64,000 nt of DNA. Origin: Sediminitomix flava (GTDB taxonomy: Bacteria > Bacteroidota > Bacteroidia > Cytophagales > Flammeovirgaceae). This document shows positions 1 to 10,181 of this stretch, piece by piece. Position 1 is the stretch's first letter. Each line of letters starts with the position of its first letter. The stretch lies in contig NZ_QGDO01000001.1 of NCBI RefSeq assembly GCF_003149185.1, positions 682,001 through 746,000 of the forward strand, written 5' to 3'. The notes under the pieces are model-generated. The model had not been told where the DNA came from. It saw only the letters and a list, made by a program, of their open reading frames with translations, and ran no database searches. A program made the position numbers and the translations under genes.

Positions 1-1
1 A

Positions 2-601
2 CACCTATCAATTAGTATGGACATAGATGCAAATGGAGGAGACTTCAATTCAGATGTAATGATCCGACTTTTGAAAGCTGATAAAACTCCATTTGAACAA
101 CAAATTATAACGAGTGTAGGTGGAGCAAATGGCTATGAACCTGGTACGGAAGAAATTTCAAGTAACCTTATCAAGGTAATATCAAATAATCAGAAATTAG
201 GTTATAAAAATAATGGAGATGGAGCAAATGGAGATGTTCAGAATAAAAGGTTTTCTATTGTTATTGATCCTGCATTGGAGATAAAAAACATTGATCCAGA
301 AATCTTTATCTGTCGTACTTTTGATCGATCTCATGAAATTCATGGAGATGGATACCCTGTAACATCAAACTTTAATTCAGCAATGCAAAATACAGGACAT
401 GACGGTGGAAACTTTATGACTTCAGAAGGCTACCCTTGGAGACTTGAGATATTTTCAAGTACAAAGTTCGACCATCCTAAAGAAGGTGTGAGCATCATCA
501 ATGCCTATCCACAATTTGCCAATTGGGTACAAAACAACAAACAAAGTTATACGGATTGGATGGAGACTCCTTTAGAAAGTAAAGTCTTTGATATGGACTA
601 A
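2..601 (+). CDS. LruC/DUF4842 domain protein, C-terminal part
   Basis: The reading frame is open to the window edge, so the N-terminus lies outside; 199 codons are visible. The C-terminus carries the pattern EGYPWRLEIFSS, then INAYPQFANWVQ and a short W-rich tail, which I recognise as the DUF4842 half of LruC-type proteins. These are large exported proteins of unknown function in Bacteroidota. The central part (HGDGYPVTSNFNSAM) fits a beta-rich surface domain. No T9SS tail follows, because the protein ends shortly after the DUF4842 motif. It is followed by a hairpin terminator. Family assignment is from memory of the motif, not from a search. Confidence 0.6.
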   Translation, partial: HLSISMDIDANGGDFNSDVMIRLLKADKTPFEQQIITSVGGANGYEPGTEEISSNLIKVISNNQKLGYKNNGDGANGDVQNKRFSIVIDPALEIKNIDPEIFICRTFDRSHEIHGDGYPVTSNFNSAMQNTGHDGGNFMTSEGYPWRLEIFSSTKFDHPKEGVSIINAYPQFANWVQNNKQSYTDWMETPLESKVFDMD

Positions 602-905
602 AATAGAACTTCAATCCTAAAGTCTCATTGTGAGATACCTTAGTCAATAGATTAAAAATAAAGAACCTTTTAGAAGATGATAACATCCTACAAAAGGTTC
701 TTATTTGTTTGTCAGCTTTGTTATTTCAGAAAAATAGTTTGATAGTCAAAAGTAAATTTCCAACTAAAAAATTCGCAAATACCGATCAATCCCCTACTCA
801 ATTCAGAACTTTAATTCGATAACCGCTCATAATTATCTTGTTCTAAACAACTCACTTTTGACCTATCAATACTTATCTTTCTTCCTATTTATACAGATAC
901 TATTA
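602..905. other. Intergenic gap with convergent terminator
   Basis: This gap separates the LruC-type gene from the oppositely oriented SusD gene. Apart from the hairpin at 661-702 I see no gene, tRNA or repeat in it. Confidence 0.6.
661..702. terminator. Bidirectional hairpin terminator
   Basis: A perfect 11-bp stem, AAGAACCTTTT (661-671) with AAAAGGTTCTT (692-702), encloses a 20-nt loop and has A/T-rich flanks on both sides. It sits between converging genes, so it can serve the LruC-type gene on the plus strand and the SusCD operon on the minus strand. The same stem sequence recurs at 17994-18037. Confidence 0.75.
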
Positions 906-2459
906 CTACCAGTTCGGATTCTGAGTAAGATTAGTAGCCGCCACTAACTCTGATTGAGGGATTGGCCATAAAGCATGTTTAGCCTGATATCCCAAATCAC
1001 CTAACTCTCTTTCTGCTAACCCCCATCTCTTTAAGTCTACATATCTCTGTCCTTCAAAAGCAAGTTCAAGGAAACGCTCTTTTACAATGGCTTCAAACAA
1101 ATCGTTGCCAGTTACTCCCATCAGAGGAGTCAATGAAACTCTTTCTCTTACTTTATTCAATTCAACCAAGGCTTGTGCATCATTCCCAGATTTATGGTAA
1201 GCCTCTGCCGCCATAAGTAATACATCAGAAAAGCGAAGCAATCTCCAGTTTGAACCATAGTTTAATGCCGTTTCTCCATTAGTACTGGTCTCATCTAAAT
1301 AAGTACCAAACTTAGCTCTGAAGAAGCCTTCAAAATCATGGAATTCACTAAAATCAGGTGTTACAAGTTCATCCTCTGCTACTCCTGCATCTCTTTGTGC
1401 TTGCAAGTCTGAATCAATAAATTCTTGAGCGGTAATAATTACAGCAGATCGTCTTACTACATCACCTTCTGCTTCATAAGCATCGTAAAGTTTCGGACTT
1501 GGCAACAAGAATCCCCAGCCATCCAACATATCTAAATCAACAACAGCTCCAGCTCTTGGCCCCATCAATTGTGTATGGATATTAGATTGTGCTCTTTGTC
1601 CCCAAGGGAAATTCCCCCAGTTATACGCTTGAGAATTAGAATATGAACCCTCAAGAATTGACTCTACTCCAAACTCGCCTTCTGTACTAAAAACAGTTGC
1701 ATAATCCATCTCCAACTGATATTCTCCAGAAGAAATTACAGAAGCAAATGTACTTGCTGCCTCGCTATATTTCTCTTGGAAAAGGTAAGCCTTTCCTAGT
1801 AAAGTTTGTGCTGTTCCTTTAGAAATACGGAATTGATCAGCAGAAGAATACTCACTTTTTAGAGGCAAATCCGCAATTGCTTCCGTTAAATCTTTTTCAA
1901 TTTGTTGATAAACTTCAGCCGCGGGTGTTCTTGCTTGGTTATACTCAGAAACGATAAGTTCCTCAAGCACCAAAGGAACATCTCCCCAAAGAGAAACCAA
2001 TTCCATGTAATAATATGCTCTCAAAGCTTTTGCTTCTGCAATAAGTCTTTTACGGAAATCACTTTCTGGATCAATGTTATTGATCGCAAGGTTTGCTCTG
2101 TAAATTCCAAAGTAATTTACCCCCCAAGTAGCCAAAACCTTATCGTTGGAAGCATCAAAAGCATAATCATCTAAGGTTTGATAACCTGGTTGGTCACCTG
2201 CACCACCACCACCACACTGACCTTCATCAGATGGTAATATCTTTGAAAGAATTGGGCTACCCCAACCCCATTGATTATGGTGCCAGATTAACATATCATA
2301 GGCTACGGTCACAGACATTTCAGCATGATCATCATTCTGAAAGAAATTTTCACTTGCTACTCCACCATTCAACGGTGTCTCTAAATAATCTTCACAAGAG
2401 GTTAACGTCCCCATAGAAAGACCACAAGTAAAAAGTATTGGGATTATATATTTTTTCAT
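906..2459 (-). CDS. RagB/SusD family nutrient-uptake lipoprotein
   Basis: A 517-residue SusD-like lipoprotein that would cap the partner SusC channel at the outer membrane and bind oligosaccharide. The signal peptide ends in a lipobox (LTSC, acylated Cys22). The helical TPR-like core is visible (AEAKALRAYYYMELVSLWGD, ARTPAAEVYQQIEKDL), and the C-terminal SusD motif appears in KERFLELAFEGQRYVDLKRW. The length is typical of the family. It lies 20 nt downstream of the SusC gene on the same strand and surely shares its transcript. Substrate specificity cannot be read from the sequence; the neighbouring sulfatase and GH3 enzyme suggest a sulfated glycan. Confidence 0.95.
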   Translation of the reverse strand: MKKYIIPILFTCGLSMGTLTSCEDYLETPLNGGVASENFFQNDDHAEMSVTVAYDMLIWHHNQWGWGSPILSKILPSDEGQCGGGGAGDQPGYQTLDDYAFDASNDKVLATWGVNYFGIYRANLAINNIDPESDFRKRLIAEAKALRAYYYMELVSLWGDVPLVLEELIVSEYNQARTPAAEVYQQIEKDLTEAIADLPLKSEYSSADQFRISKGTAQTLLGKAYLFQEKYSEAASTFASVISSGEYQLEMDYATVFSTEGEFGVESILEGSYSNSQAYNWGNFPWGQRAQSNIHTQLMGPRAGAVVDLDMLDGWGFLLPSPKLYDAYEAEGDVVRRSAVIITAQEFIDSDLQAQRDAGVAEDELVTPDFSEFHDFEGFFRAKFGTYLDETSTNGETALNYGSNWRLLRFSDVLLMAAEAYHKSGNDAQALVELNKVRERVSLTPLMGVTGNDLFEAIVKERFLELAFEGQRYVDLKRWGLAERELGDLGYQAKHALWPIPQSELVAATNLTQNPNW

Positions 2460-2479
2460 GATTCTTTTCGATTAAAAAA

Positions 2480-5400
2480 TTAAAACTTCACAGATAAACC
2501 TGTCATCATCAATCTTGGTGTTGGGTAAACCCCTCTATCAATTCCTAAACTTTTATCATCGTTACTTCCACCAATTTCAGGGTCAAAGCCTTTGTAAGAA
2601 GAGAAGGTGAAGAAGTTATCCAATGACACATAGAATCTTGCACTACCCAATTTCAATTTGTCTAATGCAGCGCTTGGTAAATTATACCCCAATTGTAGCT
2701 GTCTGATTTTTACGAATGAAGCATCTTGTACCATAAAGTCTGATGATAGCGCCTTTTCATCGAAATTAGCTCCAAACCAATCATTTGTCGCATTCGATTC
2801 TGTCCATCTATCTTCATAGAAGAAGCTCGGATAATTCGCTCCATTTACATCCGTTCTAGCATAGCCGATCAATACATCATTCCCAAATGAACCCTGAGCA
2901 AAAACTTGAAGGTCAAAGTTTTTATATTCTACTTTTGCATTCAATCCCAAATAAAGGTCTGCATGAGGACTTCCAATTTCTGTAAAATCACCCGAGTTAA
3001 TCTGGCCATCTCCGTTTACATCAACAATAATCGGATCACCTTTTTTAGCAGGATAAGAACCTGCATCTATTGTAGCATGGTATTCATCTATTTGTTCTTG
3101 ACTTTGGAAGATTCCATTGGTTTTATAACCTCTAAAGTACCATAACGGATAACCTTCTTCCATAGCTGTTGCACCATTCCAATGTCCTCCAATATTTGTC
3201 CCTTCTTCTCTTAGTTTATTTGGGTCGATCTCGGTCACTACATTTTCAATTCTTGTCATATTTGCCGAGATGCTGTACTTCACAGGTCCAGTATTTTTGT
3301 CATAAGTAATTCCTAATTCAAAACCTGTATTTTTAACTGTACCCGAGTTTACAATTGGAGGGAAATTACCTACAAAGCTCGGAGGAGTACCAGGATTCAA
3401 AAGGTCTTTTGTTTGCTTATCGAAATAATCTGCTGTTACAGTCAATCGGTCATCCAAGAAGCCCAAGTCCATACCAATGTTCAATTGTTCAGAAGTTTCC
3501 CAAGTCAATTCAGGATTAGAAAGACGTAGTGGCTCTGCACCAATGACAACTTCTCCATCTGCGTTTGTATACTGGAATGTAGGACTTACTAAACCAATGG
3601 AAGCTCCAGGATAAAGATTTGACAAACTACCATTTCGTCCCCAAGAAGCTCTCAACTTTGCAAAAGCAATCGCTGGTACATCAAAGAATTCTTCATTTGA
3701 GATTACCCATCCCCCAGATACTGACGGGAAAAATCCCCATCTTTTACCTTCAGCTAATAATGAAGAGCCATCTGTTCTTGCGGTGATCCCCAATAAATAC
3801 CTCTGCTTATAATTATACTGAAAACGTCCGTAGTAAGACATCAATTTCACCAATTCCTCATTACCGAAAGCTCTTGTATTTTCTTGACCATTCGGAATAG
3901 AACTTAAGTATGATAACTCATCGGTTTCACCAAAAAGAGGCCCACCTTCACCTGCTACAAAGGTTGTTTTTTGAGAAAGTACTGAGCTACCCAATATCAC
4001 ACTGATATCATGGTCTCCAAATTGTTTGTCATAGCTCAACCAATTTTCCCACTGCGAACTTACAAACTTACTCATTGAACTTCTTGAATTGGCTTGACCG
4101 TTCGTGGCTGTAGTGGTATAAAAATATGTTCTTTGCCAGCTATGTGTCGAATTGTTAGACATAGCCATACCCATTCTTGAATTCAACTTCAACCCGTCCA
4201 TCAAGTCTGCTGAACCAAGGAATGAACCATAGAATAAGCCTGTTTCACTTGTATTCTTGTCGGCATTTAACAATCCGATTGGGTTACCAATCTCTTGAGT
4301 TGTAAAGGTGGAAACACCATAATACTGTCCATTTGTAGCTTGCTGATAAGGAAGGTCTGTTCCAAACTTGGTAGTTACATAAGTTGGTAAACCATTTGAA
4401 AATGTAACAGGTGTTGCTGGATCAAACATCATTGCCGTTTGAACGATACCACCATAAGAATCATTTTCTAGAATGTTGTTTCTTTTAAAACTTGCATAAG
4501 ATGCTTGATGCGAGAAATTCAACCAATCTTTTACTTGATGAGAACCGTTCAATCTGATTGAGAAACGATCAAACTTGGATAAGTCACCTCCAATCACACC
4601 ATCTTGCGTAAAGAAATTACCCGATACAAAGAATGTTGATTTTTCATTTCCTCCACTGATCGTTAAAGCATGTCTTTGTTGTGGTGCAGTTTGGAAAAGT
4701 TCGTCTAACCAATTTGTTTCAGCCAGAGGATCATGATCTCTAGTCAAACCTCTCTCTCCCCAATACTCTTCAAATTGATTCAGATTCATCAAATCAATAC
4801 GAGTGTCTACACTTTGTACCCCATACTGCAAATCATACGTAATACGGGTTTCTCCTGCTTTTCCTTCTTTAGTTGTTACATAAACAACACCATTTGCTCC
4901 TTCTGCTCCATAAATAGCTGTAGAAGCTGCATCTTTTAATACTTGCATTGAACCGATTTCAAGAGGGTCTAAGAAATCGATATTGGGTACACGCATACCA
5001 TCTACAATGTAAAGTGGATCAGAATTTCCGTTTGAACCAGTACCCCTAACTCTCACTTTTATTCCTGCTCCTGGTGAACCGCCCGAAGGCACAACGTTTA
5101 CACCTGCAATACGTCCAGTCAGTGAATTTTGAACAGAACCGGCAGAGTAACTCTCCAAGTCGGCAGTTTTTACACTAGAAACAGAGGTTGTCATCAAAGC
5201 CTTGTTCTGCTTACCGTATCCGACCACAACCACTTCCTCCAACTGACTTACGTCTTCGTCTAAGGTCAGATTAAAGTTTGTTTGATTACCTACTTCAACT
5301 TCCAATGTTTTGTATCCCACTGCTGAGATTTGCAATACTGGAAGTGTAACATCTTGTGGAAGAGCTAGTTTAAAAACTCCATCAATAGACGTTGTAGTAC

Positions 5401-5578
5401 CTACGCTGGAACCTACAATCAAGATATTAACACCTGGCAATGTAATCCCAGCATTATCCTTGATCGTTCCTGTAATCATGCGTTCTTGTGCTGATACTGT
5501 TGTCACAGTTAGTATACTGATGATGCACAGTAATGAGTAAAAGGTTAGCACACCTTTTTGTAATTGGGAAAAATTCAT
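2480..5578 (-). CDS. SusC/RagA family TonB-linked outer-membrane transporter
   Basis: A 1032-residue SusC-like receptor. After a signal peptide (cleaved near SAQE, residues 29-32) comes a carboxypeptidase-D-like beta-sandwich (about 33-110, ITGTIKDNAGITLPGVNI), the TonB-box/SusC signature VVVVGYGKQNK, the plug domain (LYIVDGMRV) and a 22-strand-type barrel ending in F, as outer-membrane barrels usually do. It imports SusD-delivered oligosaccharide using TonB energy. It starts the SusCD operon. An 18-bp palindrome and direct repeats lie about 80-110 bp upstream, directly after the stop codon of the hybrid sensor gene, which is the likely regulator. Confidence 0.95.
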   Translation of the reverse strand: MNFSQLQKGVLTFYSLLCIISILTVTTVSAQERMITGTIKDNAGITLPGVNILIVGSSVGTTTSIDGVFKLALPQDVTLPVLQISAVGYKTLEVEVGNQTNFNLTLDEDVSQLEEVVVVGYGKQNKALMTTSVSSVKTADLESYSAGSVQNSLTGRIAGVNVVPSGGSPGAGIKVRVRGTGSNGNSDPLYIVDGMRVPNIDFLDPLEIGSMQVLKDAASTAIYGAEGANGVVYVTTKEGKAGETRITYDLQYGVQSVDTRIDLMNLNQFEEYWGERGLTRDHDPLAETNWLDELFQTAPQQRHALTISGGNEKSTFFVSGNFFTQDGVIGGDLSKFDRFSIRLNGSHQVKDWLNFSHQASYASFKRNNILENDSYGGIVQTAMMFDPATPVTFSNGLPTYVTTKFGTDLPYQQATNGQYYGVSTFTTQEIGNPIGLLNADKNTSETGLFYGSFLGSADLMDGLKLNSRMGMAMSNNSTHSWQRTYFYTTTATNGQANSRSSMSKFVSSQWENWLSYDKQFGDHDISVILGSSVLSQKTTFVAGEGGPLFGETDELSYLSSIPNGQENTRAFGNEELVKLMSYYGRFQYNYKQRYLLGITARTDGSSLLAEGKRWGFFPSVSGGWVISNEEFFDVPAIAFAKLRASWGRNGSLSNLYPGASIGLVSPTFQYTNADGEVVIGAEPLRLSNPELTWETSEQLNIGMDLGFLDDRLTVTADYFDKQTKDLLNPGTPPSFVGNFPPIVNSGTVKNTGFELGITYDKNTGPVKYSISANMTRIENVVTEIDPNKLREEGTNIGGHWNGATAMEEGYPLWYFRGYKTNGIFQSQEQIDEYHATIDAGSYPAKKGDPIIVDVNGDGQINSGDFTEIGSPHADLYLGLNAKVEYKNFDLQVFAQGSFGNDVLIGYARTDVNGANYPSFFYEDRWTESNATNDWFGANFDEKALSSDFMVQDASFVKIRQLQLGYNLPSAALDKLKLGSARFYVSLDNFFTFSSYKGFDPEIGGSNDDKSLGIDRGVYPTPRLMMTGLSVKF

Positions 5579-5658
5579 ATTCAGTTAGATTAATCAAAAA
5601 ATGTGTTCTTTCAACACTTCCAAACTTCCAGAAAATGAATCAATCTATACTTCGGTAA

Positions 5659-5690
5659 ATGTTCCAAAGCTGTATGGAACATGTTCCATA
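5659..5690 (-). promoter_or_regulatory. Candidate hybrid-sensor operator upstream of susC
   Basis: ATGTTCCA occurs at 5659-5666 and again at 5681-5688. Start-to-start spacing is 22 bp, about two helical turns, as expected for direct-repeat binding by AraC-type domains. The second copy is half of a perfect 18-bp palindrome, TATGGAACATGTTCCATA (5673-5690). The site lies between the sensor stop codon and the susC start. Binding by the adjacent sensor is inferred. Confidence 0.55.
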
Positions 5691-5694
5691 AGTG

Positions 5695-8600
5695 TTACAC
5701 GGACGTTTTAAGCTGTTTTTTATCCAAACTTTCTAAATATTCTGAAGGGTTTACACCGAATTGTTTCTTGAAACAATCTCTGAAATACTGTAAATCATTA
5801 AAACCTACTTGGTAAGTTACTTCAGCAATTGTCATTTGATTTTGTTCCAACAACTGAGCGGCTCTCTTCATACGAATAGAACGGATAAATTCATTTGCAG
5901 ACTGACCGACTAAACCTTTCAATTTTCGGTAAAGTTGAGTTCGACTCAAACCCGATTCTTTGCAAAGGTCGTTTACACTAAAATCAGAATTGGCTATATT
6001 TTCTTCTACACATGCCAAAATCTTTTTTAGAAACTGCTCATCCCTAGAAACTAGCTGGACTATTTTCGGACTAAGCTCTTCAGAAGAACCTTGCATTAGT
6101 TTTTCACGAATGAGTTTACGTGTATTGAGCAAGTTCTGAATTCTTAATTCTAGTAATTGGGGGTTAAATGGTTTTGTGATGTAATAGTCTGCACCTAATT
6201 CCAAACCTTGAATTTCACTTTCTTGGCTTGCTTTTGCAGTAAGCATAATCATAGGAATATGAGATGTCTTTTCATCCGATTTAATTGCTTTACCCAATTC
6301 ATAACCATTCATTTCAGGCATCATGATATCGGTAATAATCAAATCTGGAAAATGCATCTGAGCTAGTTTGAGAGCTTCTACCCCATTTTCTGCTTCTAAA
6401 ATTTTATAAGAAGTACTCAAATAGTTTTTGATAAAACTTCTCAAATCTTCGTTATCCTCTGCAATCAGAATTGTCTTACTTGATTTGTTCGCGACAGCTG
6501 GAACCTTCCTTTTTTCTTTCTGCTTGGTATCTAGTGCATTATTTTTTGTCGGCGAATAAGAAAAGCTGTCTTTATCTACACTCAAACGTTCATCTATTTC
6601 ATCAGATGTAAAATGAGCATCTCCTTTTCTCAGAGAAATCGTGAATTGCGTACCTTCATTCAAAGTGCTTTCAACCAATATTTTACCGCCATGTAACTCT
6701 ACCAACTCTTTAGTAAGTGCCAAACCAATACCCGTTCCTTGGTATTTCTTGTCATTCACTTGGTAAAAACGATTGAAAACATATTGAAGATGTTCTTCTG
6801 CAATCCCTACTCCTGTGTCTTTGACAATAATTTCTACAGAATCTTCTGTATCTGTAATTCTAAATAAAATCTGCCCATACTCTGGTGTGTACTTGAAAGC
6901 ATTTGACAGTAAATTGGTGACAACCTTCTCTATTTTTTCCTTCTCAAAAAATACGTTTAATGTCTTTGTCTCAAATTCACATTTGAAATCAATACATTTT
7001 CTTTCCGCATAAGATGTAAAAGAGTATGCAATTGGTTTCAGGAAGCTGATAATATTGTGTTCGCCAACCTGCAACTTCATATTTCCAGACTCCAACTTAG
7101 ATAGTTCCAATAACTCATTAATCAAATGGAGCAGACGTTCAGCATTTTTGAGCATGATCTGATACAGGTTATCCACATCTCCTTGATAGTTATTCGATAA
7201 TAATGCTTTGATTGGATCGATAATCAGCGTAAGAGGCGTTCTGAACTCGTGAGAAATATTTGCGAAAAACCTAGATTTGATCTCATCCATTTCATGGAGC
7301 TTTTCCAACTCAAAATGCTCGATTTCTAACCTATTCTTCAATCTTTCCCTTGCCAAGGTAGTTCGTCTTACCATAAATAAGGCAAATAAAAACAGTCCAA
7401 AATAACAGAAATAAGCCAAGTTGGTTTCCCACCAAGGTTTGTCAATAAACACATAAATCAGTGAACCTTCTTCATTCCAAACCCCATCATTGTTTGCACC
7501 TTTTACTCTAAATTCATATTCGCCAGGAGGTACATTCGTATAATTAATTCTATCATTTGGTTGTACATGTATCCACTCTGTATTATAAGGATACAACATG
7601 TAGGCATACTGATTTTGCGAAGGTTGAGAATAGTTTAGAACTGAAAAATCAAATTCAAAATCATTCTGATTATGATCTAATACAATACGACTTTCAGGAT
7701 AGATATCTGATAATAAACGTCCATTTTTGAAATTCAAATCTGCATTATCGGATACCGAAAAACCTGTAAGCAGTACTTCAGGAATTTCTTTATTTCTATT
7801 AATATCTTTAGGGTAAAAACGGTTAAAGCCATTGATTCCACCAAAAAACAGCTCTCCATCTGGACTTACAAAGCTTGCATTCTTAACATATTCGGCATCC
7901 TGCACCCCGTCTTCTGTATCGAAAACTTCAATCTTACCATTTGGATGGATAAGGTTAAGTCCTTGACTGGTTGTCACCCATGTTCCTCCATCATGGTCAC
8001 TTTCAATTCCCAAAATCACATTTCCTGTCAAGCCCGTTTTCGATGTGATATAGCTGAATGTTTCTGTCTTTCTATCAAGAATATTGATTCCGCCACCAAA
8101 CGTACCAATCCATAGATCGCCATTTCTGTCTTCGTGAATCGTAGTTACGGTGTTATGATTCATGCTCAACGAGTCAGCAACTCGGTATTCATAGTTTGTT
8201 TTCTCAATGATCTTATAATTCTCATCGAGAATAAGTTTATCCAAACCCGAGCCTTCCGTTCCGAGCCAAATCACACCATCATCGGTCTGATGAATAACTC
8301 TATTTTTTGAAGAGCTAATAGCTAAAGCATCAGTGTCTGAGACTTCTAATGTTCTAAAGGATTCTGTCTTTTTATCAAAAATACCTACTCCACCTCTAAA
8401 CATGGATACCCAAATATTTTCATTCTGGTCTTCCATCAAGAAGTATGCATAATCATCTTTCTTAGATTCATCTTTAAAGCCATTCAGCGGATAATGTATA
8501 AAAGCATCTTTTCCTTTAATTTTTTTACTCAAACCTCCCTGCCAAGTAGCTATCCATAAGTCTCCTTCTTTATCAATCAATAAGTTTAAAACGGCATCAC

Positions 8601-9867
8601 TTACCAAGCTTAAAGCTCTTTTTTTGTCATGCTTAAAGTAGGTGTATGCTCCTGTTTTCTCATTGTAATAATTCAGTCCGCCACCATCTGTTCCTATCCA
8701 CAAATTCCCTTTTTCATCTTGCGCAAAAGAGCTAATAGTATTGTAGCTCAATGTGTTTTTAATATCTTTCTTTCTAAAGATATGCTTGAATTTACGTTGA
8801 TAGCGATCATACTTATTGACCCCATTATTAAATGTCCCGACCCAAAGTGTATTGGATTTATCTACAAATAATGACCAAATAGAATTACTTGCTAAGCGGT
8901 CATTATCTCCTTTATCACTCGTAAAAACACGAAGGTTCTTCGTCTTCTGATCATAGAGATACAGTCCACCATTTTCAGTACCTATCCATACATGATCAAG
9001 CTCGTCTTCTACTACAGAAAGGATGGTATAAGATTGCAATTCTTGCAAAAGACCTTTTTGAACACAATCTATTTCTTTAATGATCACATCAGTGAGACCT
9101 TCTCCTATGCTTAAATGATAGAGTCCTTTTTCTGAGCCTATCCACAATCCTGTTTTGCTTTTTCCCAATGAAAAAATAAAATCATTACTCAACAGCCCAT
9201 TTGACCTACTTAGAGAAAGAAAACTATTGTCTTTCGGATTAAATAAGTTCAAACCACCACCGAGGGTAGCCACCCAAAGATTCCCTAAATGATCTTCCTC
9301 TATATCCATGATATGATTATGAGAAATTGATTTAGGTTCGTGTTCATCATGAAGGTAATGTTTGAAGCTTTGGCTTTGAGCACTATAAAGATTTAGCCCT
9401 TTATTTTCTGTCCCTACCCATAGTTGATGATTCTTGTCTATGAATACGGTACTTGTATTTTTTTCTGAAAGTGAATTTGGGTTATTAGCATCATGGTTGA
9501 AGTTTATGAAAATATCTTTTTTTGTATCAAAGTAATCTAACCCTTCTGCTTCGGCTGCTATCCAAAAATTCCCTAGAGAATCCATCACCATGCTACGTAC
9601 GTTGTTACTGGAAATGGAATGTACATTTTCGGGAGCATGGATATAGCTATAAAATTGCTTACCATCATATTTATTCAGTCCATACCTTGTGCCGAACCAC
9701 ATAAATCCATCTTGATCACGAAGAATTGTAGAGACCGTTTTTTGGGATAAACCTTTATGAATATGAGTAAAAGAAATATTGTCTTGAGAAAATACCTTTA
9801 AGGACAAAGGCATCATTAGGATAAGTGAAAGAATAATCCTCAGATGTAAAAAATACTTCATATTCAT
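5695..9867 (-). CDS. Hybrid two-component system sensor/AraC regulator (HTCS)
   Basis: A single 1390-residue protein combining periplasmic sensor, kinase, receiver and DNA-binding domains. An N-terminal signal/membrane segment is followed by about fourteen Reg_prop blades (repeats of the DxxGxLWIGT type, residues about 30-690) forming two propellers, then a Y_Y_Y domain (PPGEYEFRVKGANNDGVW). A membrane helix follows at about 816-833, then HisKA with His873 (SHEFRTP), a HATPase, a receiver with Asp1180 (LIITDIMMPEMNG) and a C-terminal AraC HTH (about 1285-1383). Such proteins bind an oligosaccharide directly and switch on their own utilisation locus. It lies next to SusCD and ends a few bases from the candidate operator. 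Confidence 0.95.
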   Translation of the reverse strand: MNMKYFLHLRIILSLILMMPLSLKVFSQDNISFTHIHKGLSQKTVSTILRDQDGFMWFGTRYGLNKYDGKQFYSYIHAPENVHSISSNNVRSMVMDSLGNFWIAAEAEGLDYFDTKKDIFINFNHDANNPNSLSEKNTSTVFIDKNHQLWVGTENKGLNLYSAQSQSFKHYLHDEHEPKSISHNHIMDIEEDHLGNLWVATLGGGLNLFNPKDNSFLSLSRSNGLLSNDFIFSLGKSKTGLWIGSEKGLYHLSIGEGLTDVIIKEIDCVQKGLLQELQSYTILSVVEDELDHVWIGTENGGLYLYDQKTKNLRVFTSDKGDNDRLASNSIWSLFVDKSNTLWVGTFNNGVNKYDRYQRKFKHIFRKKDIKNTLSYNTISSFAQDEKGNLWIGTDGGGLNYYNEKTGAYTYFKHDKKRALSLVSDAVLNLLIDKEGDLWIATWQGGLSKKIKGKDAFIHYPLNGFKDESKKDDYAYFLMEDQNENIWVSMFRGGVGIFDKKTESFRTLEVSDTDALAISSSKNRVIHQTDDGVIWLGTEGSGLDKLILDENYKIIEKTNYEYRVADSLSMNHNTVTTIHEDRNGDLWIGTFGGGINILDRKTETFSYITSKTGLTGNVILGIESDHDGGTWVTTSQGLNLIHPNGKIEVFDTEDGVQDAEYVKNASFVSPDGELFFGGINGFNRFYPKDINRNKEIPEVLLTGFSVSDNADLNFKNGRLLSDIYPESRIVLDHNQNDFEFDFSVLNYSQPSQNQYAYMLYPYNTEWIHVQPNDRINYTNVPPGEYEFRVKGANNDGVWNEEGSLIYVFIDKPWWETNLAYFCYFGLFLFALFMVRRTTLARERLKNRLEIEHFELEKLHEMDEIKSRFFANISHEFRTPLTLIIDPIKALLSNNYQGDVDNLYQIMLKNAERLLHLINELLELSKLESGNMKLQVGEHNIISFLKPIAYSFTSYAERKCIDFKCEFETKTLNVFFEKEKIEKVVTNLLSNAFKYTPEYGQILFRITDTEDSVEIIVKDTGVGIAEEHLQYVFNRFYQVNDKKYQGTGIGLALTKELVELHGGKILVESTLNEGTQFTISLRKGDAHFTSDEIDERLSVDKDSFSYSPTKNNALDTKQKEKRKVPAVANKSSKTILIAEDNEDLRSFIKNYLSTSYKILEAENGVEALKLAQMHFPDLIITDIMMPEMNGYELGKAIKSDEKTSHIPMIMLTAKASQESEIQGLELGADYYITKPFNPQLLELRIQNLLNTRKLIREKLMQGSSEELSPKIVQLVSRDEQFLKKILACVEENIANSDFSVNDLCKESGLSRTQLYRKLKGLVGQSANEFIRSIRMKRAAQLLEQNQMTIAEVTYQVGFNDLQYFRDCFKKQFGVNPSEYLESLDKKQLKTSV

Positions 9868-10181
9868 AAGTTATTAAAAAATGTAACAAAAACACTTTTA
9901 TGTGTGATTTTATACCACTTAAAACTGAATTAAATTCTATTACATGAGATAAACCATCAGTATAAAAGTCAACAAAACTATACTATATGAGCTAAATGCA
10001 ACAAGGGTATTTGATTCATTTATACTTGATACATGTTTCCTTCCCTTCGCAATACATTTTCTTGAAAATAGAAAAAATCCATTCTTAAACACATTCCAAA
10101 AGGAAAGCAAAGAATGGACTTTTTATGATTACACAAAAGGAGGTTTTAAAGCTCCTTAGGAAAATGAAACAATTATGTAGA
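9868..10181. other. Intergenic gap between sulfatase and HTCS genes
   Basis: The gap holds the sulfatase terminator (10073-10124) and presumably the promoter of the sensor gene. I could not identify a convincing TTTG/TAnnTTTG promoter here, and I see no small gene. Confidence 0.5.
10073..10124 (-). terminator. Terminator of the sulfatase gene
   Basis: TCCATTCTT (10078-10086) pairs with AAGAATGGA (10110-10118). The stem extends through flanking A and T runs with one mismatch, giving a hairpin with a T tract in either direction. It lies 58 nt downstream of the sulfatase stop codon. Confidence 0.65.
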
